20,538 bases of DNA from assembly GCF_000002075.1 (NCBI RefSeq), contig NW_004797322.1:1423276-1443813 (forward strand). Direction: 5' to 3'. This document shows positions 1-7,500 of this stretch, piece after piece. Every line of letters starts with the position of its first letter. Positions within the stretch are counted from its first letter, which is position 1. The notes beneath the pieces are model-generated. The model saw only the letters and a program-made list of their open reading frames with translations, was not told the origin of the DNA and did not search any database. A program made the translations under genes and the position numbers. This DNA comes from Aplysia californica (taxonomy: Eukaryota > Mollusca > Gastropoda > Aplysiida > Aplysiidae).

Positions 1-52
1 GGCGGAAAGGGGAAGAAGATGTGTAGTATTATTGGTTATAAAGACTGCTTTT

Positions 53-508
53 GAAACCATGTCAGTTGACAGTTTTCTTAAAATGGGTGTTGTTTTTTTA
101 AATTTTTATTGGTTATTTTGTTAGTGCCTCTGAAAAGAATTTATCTTTGGGATGTATTATCTCATTTAAAAAAGTAAATCTTCATCTTTAAGAAACACGT
201 GACTTTAAAAGCCACTTCAGTAGGCAGTTTTCTTTAAGTGGGTTAAAAATATTTTATGGATAATTTTGTAAGTGCCTCTGTGAAAGGAATTTACCTTTGG
301 GATGTTTTATCTCGTTTTGAAAAATAAATCTTCTTCATACCACCTTTATCCTTCTTGGGTAAATCAAGAAACATGTTACTTTTGAAAATACATCTGGAGG
401 CAGTTTTCTTTAAATGTGTATTGTTTTTTTAATTAAATTTTTATGGATAATTCTGTAAGTGTCCATATGAAAGGTATTCAACTCTGTGAAGTACCTCATT
501 TTTGTGTA
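53..508. repeat. Three degenerate tandem copies of a 155-176 bp unit in the intron before DNase II exon A
   Basis: The anchor CAGTTTTCTT recurs at 70, 225 and 401, each time followed by a T-rich stretch, then by TAAGTG or TTAGTGCCTCT, then by GAAAGGAATTTACCTTTGGG or a variant. The spacings are 155 and 176 bp; the longer one reflects an extra ~20 bp in copy 2. Copy 3 runs to about 508 and so reaches almost to the splice acceptor at 524-525. No coding potential is seen. The copies look like old tandem duplications of the 3' end of the intron. Confidence 0.75.
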
Positions 509-525
509 TATTTCATCTCACACAG

Positions 526-723
526 GGACTCAACTGTTGTACAATGAACCGACTATCTATGACTACGTACTCCCTGCCGATTTCGCCAGAGATTTTCCTG
601 TCCTTAAGAAGGTCATTGACAGACAGCATCCACTTGGACCCCCGTGGTCAAGCGTTCTCAAACTCTCATCTCTAGGCGGAGAGACTTTTGTTAGTTTTGC
701 AAAGTCTTATAAATTTGGTGCAG
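526..723 (+). CDS. DNASE2: DNase II exon A (first visible exon)
   Basis: The acceptor is CTCACACAG at 517-525 and the donor is GCAG|GTATGA at 723/724. The first two bases finish a codon begun in the missing upstream exon, 65 codons follow, and one base is left over (phase 1 out). Residues such as YDYVLPADFARDFPVLKKV and FVSFAKSYKFG match the human YNYQLEGIFAQEFPDLENV and FQSFAKFSKFG. The open frame reaches upstream to a GTG at 486, but that part is intronic and not a start. Confidence 0.93.
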
Positions 724-3700
724 GTATGACACTGGCTGTTTATACAGACAAAAATGTTGAAGACGGCAACCCATTGTGGAGGAGAAACGGTGCAGTTTTA
801 GACAGGTGGCCGTCTCACACGGTATCATTATGATGTGAAAAAACATGCAAAAGGGGAAATGGGAAGTGACCGTTTGTACAGGTGATTGTTTTATACAGGT
901 GATTGTTTTGTACAGGTGATTGTTTTGTACAGGTGATTGTTTGTACAGGTGATTGTTTTATACAGGTGGCCGTTAGAGCAGGTTTGACTGTACTAGGAAT
1001 ATAATATGCAGCCCATTGTTGCTGATTAAATTTCAAGTTCAAAGAAAATTTGGACTTATTTTATGCGTTCATTGCAAACGCATAGTCAACTTGTCTTTTC
1101 AATACTGCAGTTTAGACTATTAAGAGTAAGACTAGAGGAAAATACAGACTGTGGTGCCTTACCAGTGGTGTGAGCACACCTGTCTCTGTGGTCATAGTGC
1201 AGCTTCCTCGCACTCACAGCTTCAGCTCACATCGATGGCAGTACTCGATGATCACATTTTGAGGGAAGTTTTTCTGTCGAGGTTTTTATTTCAAATTGTG
1301 AGCAGAGCCCAATATTCAGACAACTGCTGACATTTTTCTCTTTCTTTCCCTGGTAATTGATAATTGATGATCAAGAGAAAACAAAAGTATTTTACTTTTA
1401 GTAGAAGGTTTTACGGCGCTCACAACTGCATAAGGTCATATGAGCGCCAGAAGATTAGAGGTGTTACAAACATAAAATAGTAAGAAGGGGAGATAAGGAC
1501 AATAGATGTTCGATAGGAAAGAAGGAGCAAACCACACCAGAGCACCCGCCAACCACCCGCAACAAAAGTATGTTGGGGAAAAAATAGGTGTTTTGTAGTT
1601 CAAAGACATTGAGAATCATTCGGCAAACTTCATCATTTATTCCTCTATCTGTGAAGGACAGTGACAAGTTCAGCAAATATTTTTGCGATGACTTTAGTGT
1701 TGCTTGTCATAGATTAGAAAGAAGTTGTCACACTAACAAGGCAATCCCCAATGTCCAGATCGGATGCGGGAACAACTTTTTTTGTCATAGATTGCAGATT
1801 TGATTTGGCCAGCAGTGATTAATTCTTTGTCATGCATGCTGACAATCTGAGGAAGATGTGTTGCATGGTGCGAAGCCAACTTTTTGGGACGGAAGATAAT
1901 CCAATTGGATATTTCATGGTTGCAATTATTTCCTTTGATTTATGTTTTTGAAAGTGCATGCTGCAACCAAAAATTTCTGGCTGGCTTCAAAGTCTGTCTC
2001 TTGTGTATGTGAAAGGAAACAACATTTTTCTACTCTGTACGCTTCGCAATTTTCCATTACTTCCAGAAAGGCAGGTGTCTAATTGTCATCATTGTCTTGA
2101 ATTAATTTGAAAGTATATCATTTTGGAGCTGAAGTTGACGTACGTCACTCAAAAACACTATTAAGTTTCCCATCATCTTAAAGCAATTGCTTTAACTCAT
2201 TGAAGACGCCAATCCTGCCCTTTCAAATGCTTGGAAAAGCTTAACTTTGTTATATCCATACAGATTTTCCAATTCTGTTTTCTTTTTCAGAAATGTAGAA
2301 AGGCAGACGACAACATTTATATTAATATGAAATGTCAAATGTTGTGTTTATGGTTTGTGTATGTGGGCTTGAAATGTGCAACAACATTGAATGTGAACTG
2401 CTTTTGGTCAGACAGATCTGTCTGACGCGTCTTTAAAGTGTTAACAAAAAAGAATGCAATACAAAAAAACCCAAACCCAAACCAAAAAAACTGTGTCTGG
2501 GGTGTAGCGGTTAGACGCTTCACTGTAGCATGAAGGATGTCCAAGTTTGATTCTCGAGTGAAGAGAATTTTTATCAAGTATCTTGGCCTTTCACCGGAAT
2601 GTTGTATCCCTCTCAACCCTGGTTGACCTTGACAGACAAGGTCGCAAGTCTGCCTCCTAAATTATTTAATTTGTACCGATCGGGACATAAAATCACCTAC
2701 ATTTAGAGAAAAAAAATTAAAACAATTGCCTCGTATATTTCTCATCGTTCTTTGTGAACGAACTTTCAAAGCACTTGATCATGTGATAATACATATCAAA
2801 GCAGGTTTTAGTATTTACTATATGAGAGGGTAAAGGCGGAGGTACCCATTTGTCAGAAACCTAATTATTTGATTAAATTTAGAGGAGGAAAATAATGCTT
2901 TTTATCCTAAGTTTTTATGTTACTGCCATTTTGGTCTGAAGCGTTCGGTTCTGGTGACTTGTACGTCTTACTCCTGATAAAAGCCAGGTAAACAACAAAT
3001 AAAATGGTTTGGACATCTGTCATAACTACCACCAGACTGTATAGCAGTGAGGGCTTAAAACCAGAGAGATTAGATGGATACAGATGAAGAGGAAGGCTCA
3101 GGAAAAGATGAATAGAGGGGGTCAGAGAAACAGTAGACAACATCAATATAACCATGTAACATGTAACAGGCAATGTAACAAACAAAACAAGGACGTTTGT
3201 TTCTTCCCTCAACACATAAGGTGACAGAGGCAGGAAAAATCTACAGTAAAGTTGCCAGTTTGATGTAACGTTCGGTAGGTTAAATGCCTGTTTCATCACA
3301 GTACGATCATTTCATTTCACTGGTAGACATATTTTGAAGTCCAGCTTTTAATAGGACCAAATTGAATGAGTGGAGAACTATGGGAACACTCCATGCAACA
3401 TAAATTCAATACTGCCCAAGCTGGGATTTGAACCAGGCTCTCCGGCATGACTGTGCTCCAGGATATTTTATTTTGAACAGTCGGTCAGGAATAAGAAATT
3501 CAAGTTCATCTTAAGTAGAAAGGAATGCTTCAGTTACAAATATAACCAATGTGTAGAAAGTTTATTTTTTCATTCCTTGCAGGAAGGTCGTAGAGTGTAT
3601 GGAGAAAGTAGAAAAAAAAAGTATGGATATTGATTTTTTAAATAAAAAGTTTGGAACATTTGTATTTTCTACCTAATAGTTTTATCCTCTTTTTCTCAGT

Positions 3701-4559
3701 GTAAAGAAGTGTGTTAAGTAGAGTAAAGAAAAGTTTTCCCTCAAGTTGCCTTCTCCAAACATTTCGCTACCTCAGAATTACATGTACAAAGTTCTGTCTG
3801 CTCAGTACCTAGTTGTTGAGAAACTTGACATAAAAAATTTTGAATTTCACAACATGTCAAGCTTTTCGAATGCAATACTTCTGTTCCCGTCGTTTTATGC
3901 AAGAAAAATTCTGAAATAATGCAAACTGAGCCCAAAAATGTGAAATTATGCCATTCTGTTAATTTTAACAAAGAATGATAAAGGAAAATAATCAGAAATT
4001 TTGCAAAAAATGATCAAATTTTGCTAAATTATGCGGGGTGCATAAAACCACGGGGACAGATACTTTGATTGTTTTGATAACAACTCCGAATAATCTTACT
4101 ATTTTAAAATAGAAGATAGAATTAGAGCATTTGATTTCTGACTTGGTTGTCTAAGTAGCTTTAAAAAACGGCCAAAAACGTCAGATAGAACTTTGTAATT
4201 CTGAAGTAGCAGTTTGTGGAGTTTCGCTTGCTACTACGTAACAGCTATTTGATTTTTATCTTTCAGATTTGTATGATGCTTTAGTAGCTCCAACTCTGAA
4301 GAACGACCTCCTTGTTGAGACATGGCTGAGGACTGAGGGTACGAAGCTGCCCTCAAACTGTTCCGCCCACTACAAGGTATCCGGAGAAATTATATCAGTG
4401 TGTGTGAGAGAGGGAGGGAGACGGAGAGAGAGAGAAAGAGAGAGAGAGAGAGTGAAAGAGTAAGTGAGAGAGTGAAAGAGACAGAGAGAGAGAGAAAGAG
4501 AGAGAGTGAAAGAGTGAGAGAGAGAGAGTGAAAGAGTGAGTGAGAGTGAGTGAGAGAGT

Positions 4560-4595
<36 letters not shown>

Positions 4596-7500
4596 TGGCA
4601 TGCATGCAAAAGAAAATATGGAAAATATATGTGTTTCCAAAGTGTGATCGTTGTTACTGTTTCCGAGGTAATAATTGCTCTCCTTCTATCTAGAGACAAA
4701 AAAGGCTAAGGGGCTGTGCTTTACTAGGTTTCTCTCACAGATGATGATAAGTCTCTCCACACTGTTGCGTCATGTTTGTGTATGGTTAAGGAATGCTCCA
4801 GGTAGGTCCCACTTCTTTACAATGTGGCGTCGGCAGTCTAGTGGTTAGGCTACAAGACTCGTAATCATAAGGTTGTAGGTTCGAGGGTTCGAGTGGGAAA
4901 GGCACTTTACACGAATGTTCCTCTCTTCATCCGGATGGGAATGGGCACATTGTACCAGACAGTGAAAGATCTTGTCAGTATGTGAGTGTTTTAGCACTTA
5001 TAAATGGCAGCTTGCACTGTATGCTTCCCAGGAAGTTGAGATTGTTTCAGAATGCTACCAAGTCTGCCTGGGTAATAATATGGATTGTAAAGCGCATATA
5101 TGCATAGAGGCTGCTGTAAAGTGGGAATTTGGGATATACAAATGCTATTATTATTATTTATTATTATTGTTTTTTTTACTTTCCTTGTTTTGTGTTTGAT
5201 GGTCTGTCTTGTTTTTTTTCCAGAACTAAATGTCTGTTATTGTTTATGTGCTTTTCTGACTTAAACTCAAAACTACAATAGAGTCAACGAAATCTGCAGA
5301 ACCTCCGGAAAGACGCTTTAAGCAAATTTTCTCATTTAGTTCAGTTGTATCAGATGGTTATAAAATTTGGAGGTCTTGCCTCTTAAATAACCTCACTGTG
5401 CTGCAAGGGCTGTTCAGTCTGTACAATTTACATACATGTATTTTTATCCTTGAAAAATAGTCCAACAGGGAATAGATTAATCTGGGTTGGGTCCTTTTTA
5501 ACACTTTGTCCACACGGGACACAATCGGCGACGATGTGATATAGCAACAAGAACGTAGCAACGATCTCCTTTTGTCATGTTCACTTGCTAATGTTAAATT
5601 TTCTATCCGAATGGTTTGTGTGGTCTTTGAAGTCGAAAATCAGTTTGTATACAACAATTGGAGCAAACTTTTAAAAAAAATGTCAAGTAGACCTCTAGCA
5701 TGAGGGCTGCTTTACTCTTAACTTACGCTATGATGAGAATTCGGGTGATGAGTGAGGTTGATCCAATGTTTTCAGATACGACTTTATTTCCTTTTTCAAT
5801 GAACATGCGATCATCACTTTCAATTTTCTCAGTATGCTGAAGTTTTGATAATGGTTGGGGTGTTTTTGCCGAGATACAGGTGTAGTACATGTACTGATGT
5901 ACCGCATCTGTTTCCTGGTCCGTGAGGACAAGTGTTGCATGCTCTGCTGTTGCCTGGGTAGAAAGTGTTTACTGGGTCTTTGGTACTTGATTGCACGCTC
6001 GTTATTTTTCGTCTCTCCAGGTCTTCAAAGTCACAGGAATTTCACTGCCTGGTCCAGTATTTTTCAAGGAAACCAAAGACCATGCCAAGTGGGCGGCTAG
6101 CTATGTGAAGGTAGCCTGTATGTCCTTATTTTTTCGGAAAGGAAAAAACAACTTTCAGAGATTACTCGTTTATTTTTTAGATTGCAGTTTATACTGAAAA
6201 TGTTCTTTTTGATTGCTTTTAGTCAAATGCATCTCTTTAAAAAAGTTACCTTTTTGTATCATTATAAGGTTTACGACTAAGAGGGCGTTTTTTAAAAATC
6301 ATGCGAAAAGGAAAATAGTCTAGTGATTTGACTGTTCACCTCACTTTGTGATGGCCTCCGAGACAGTTTGAAAAGCAGTCCTGGATCAGGATCAAAAGGT
6401 CCTGGGTTCACACGACGTTACTTTTCGCCCGATTCTGTTACCTTTAGTTAGTGTGACTCAGTTGCCCACCGGCGCGCCCCAGCTCGGGGTCACGGGGTTA
6501 ATGATCCCTGAAGTGAATTTGCCGATGTCAGTTAAGAATTTTGCACTTTTGTCTACGTTTGAAACGACAGAACTCCTTCCTCAGCCCACACAGCAAACCA
6601 TTACACTGGTGTACTAAAAGCTCAGTGTCTTGAGATTTATTCTGCGTTAGAATGGTTAATTTCTGTGTCTTAATTTTTGGTCTAGACAATTGTTTATAGA
6701 GTACCCAATTTGTCCTATTTTAATTACAAACTTATGAATAAATGACTGTTTATTTATAACCGGCGCGACAGATCTCTCCAAAATCTGTGCTAAACTGGCT
6801 ACGAATATCGTGTCTTTAACTTGTGAAATCTTAAATCTGCGCTGTAATAGTCAATTTATAAGAGAAGAAAGATGCACATCTGCATTTTTAAACTAAAGGC
6901 GCTCAACACACTCTGCGTTTTTTCATGAATCATGCTGTGTCTGTGGCAGCCTGCATACAACCAAGAAAGTTATATTATGCGATTTAAAAAAAACATAAAA
7001 CTGTAAATACATAGGTAGAGATAAACTTCTTGAATGGAATACAAATAATGACAGCTATCCCATTCATTCTTAGTTTTTGTGTCAGAAATGCTCAGACTCT
7101 TATGAATGTAAAGAAATCAGAACATTGTCAGTTATTGTAAATGGTTATAGAAACGAAAATAAAAGCTGAAAAAGTCTTGTGCTGATTCAGTGTCACTGGA
7201 CAGCTAGAAATTATTCTTATATCCTATTACGAGAAGTCATCCGTTATTCAGTCAACATACAAAACCTAGACTTAACGTTTTAAGAAAAGTAAAGAATTTC
7301 TGGAGTGTAACAGATACTGTTCGTGTATTGCATTGTAGATGTATTCTGGCACTAAAGTCGATTTGTACTTTTTCATAGAGCAACTTCAGGGTAATTTTTA
7401 TAAACTTACCAGAAAATATGCGAATATTCGCGATTATATTATTAGACACATAATGTTGTATTTGGAGGAATTACTTTATAGCGAACTGTGTGCCAGATGG

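Noticed and set aside
486-833. Reading the frame around exon A as a stand-alone small gene
   Set aside because: The conserved part ends exactly at a GT donor and continues in the next exon in phase; the rest is intron and MITE.
877-977. CRISPR-like array
   Set aside because: Units are directly adjacent without spacers and lie inside a eukaryotic MITE.
2907-3299. 130-codon minus-strand frame with hydrophobic stretches
   Set aside because: No recognisable family, no splice or promoter context, low-complexity Leu/Ser/Val composition and a position inside an intron.
3420-3465. tRNA gene on the minus strand
   Set aside because: A good B-box only; acceptor stem and D-arm could not be paired, so a SINE or relic is likelier.
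4370-4699. Long Ser/Leu-rich minus-strand frames
   Set aside because: They are only the reading of the GA microsatellite.
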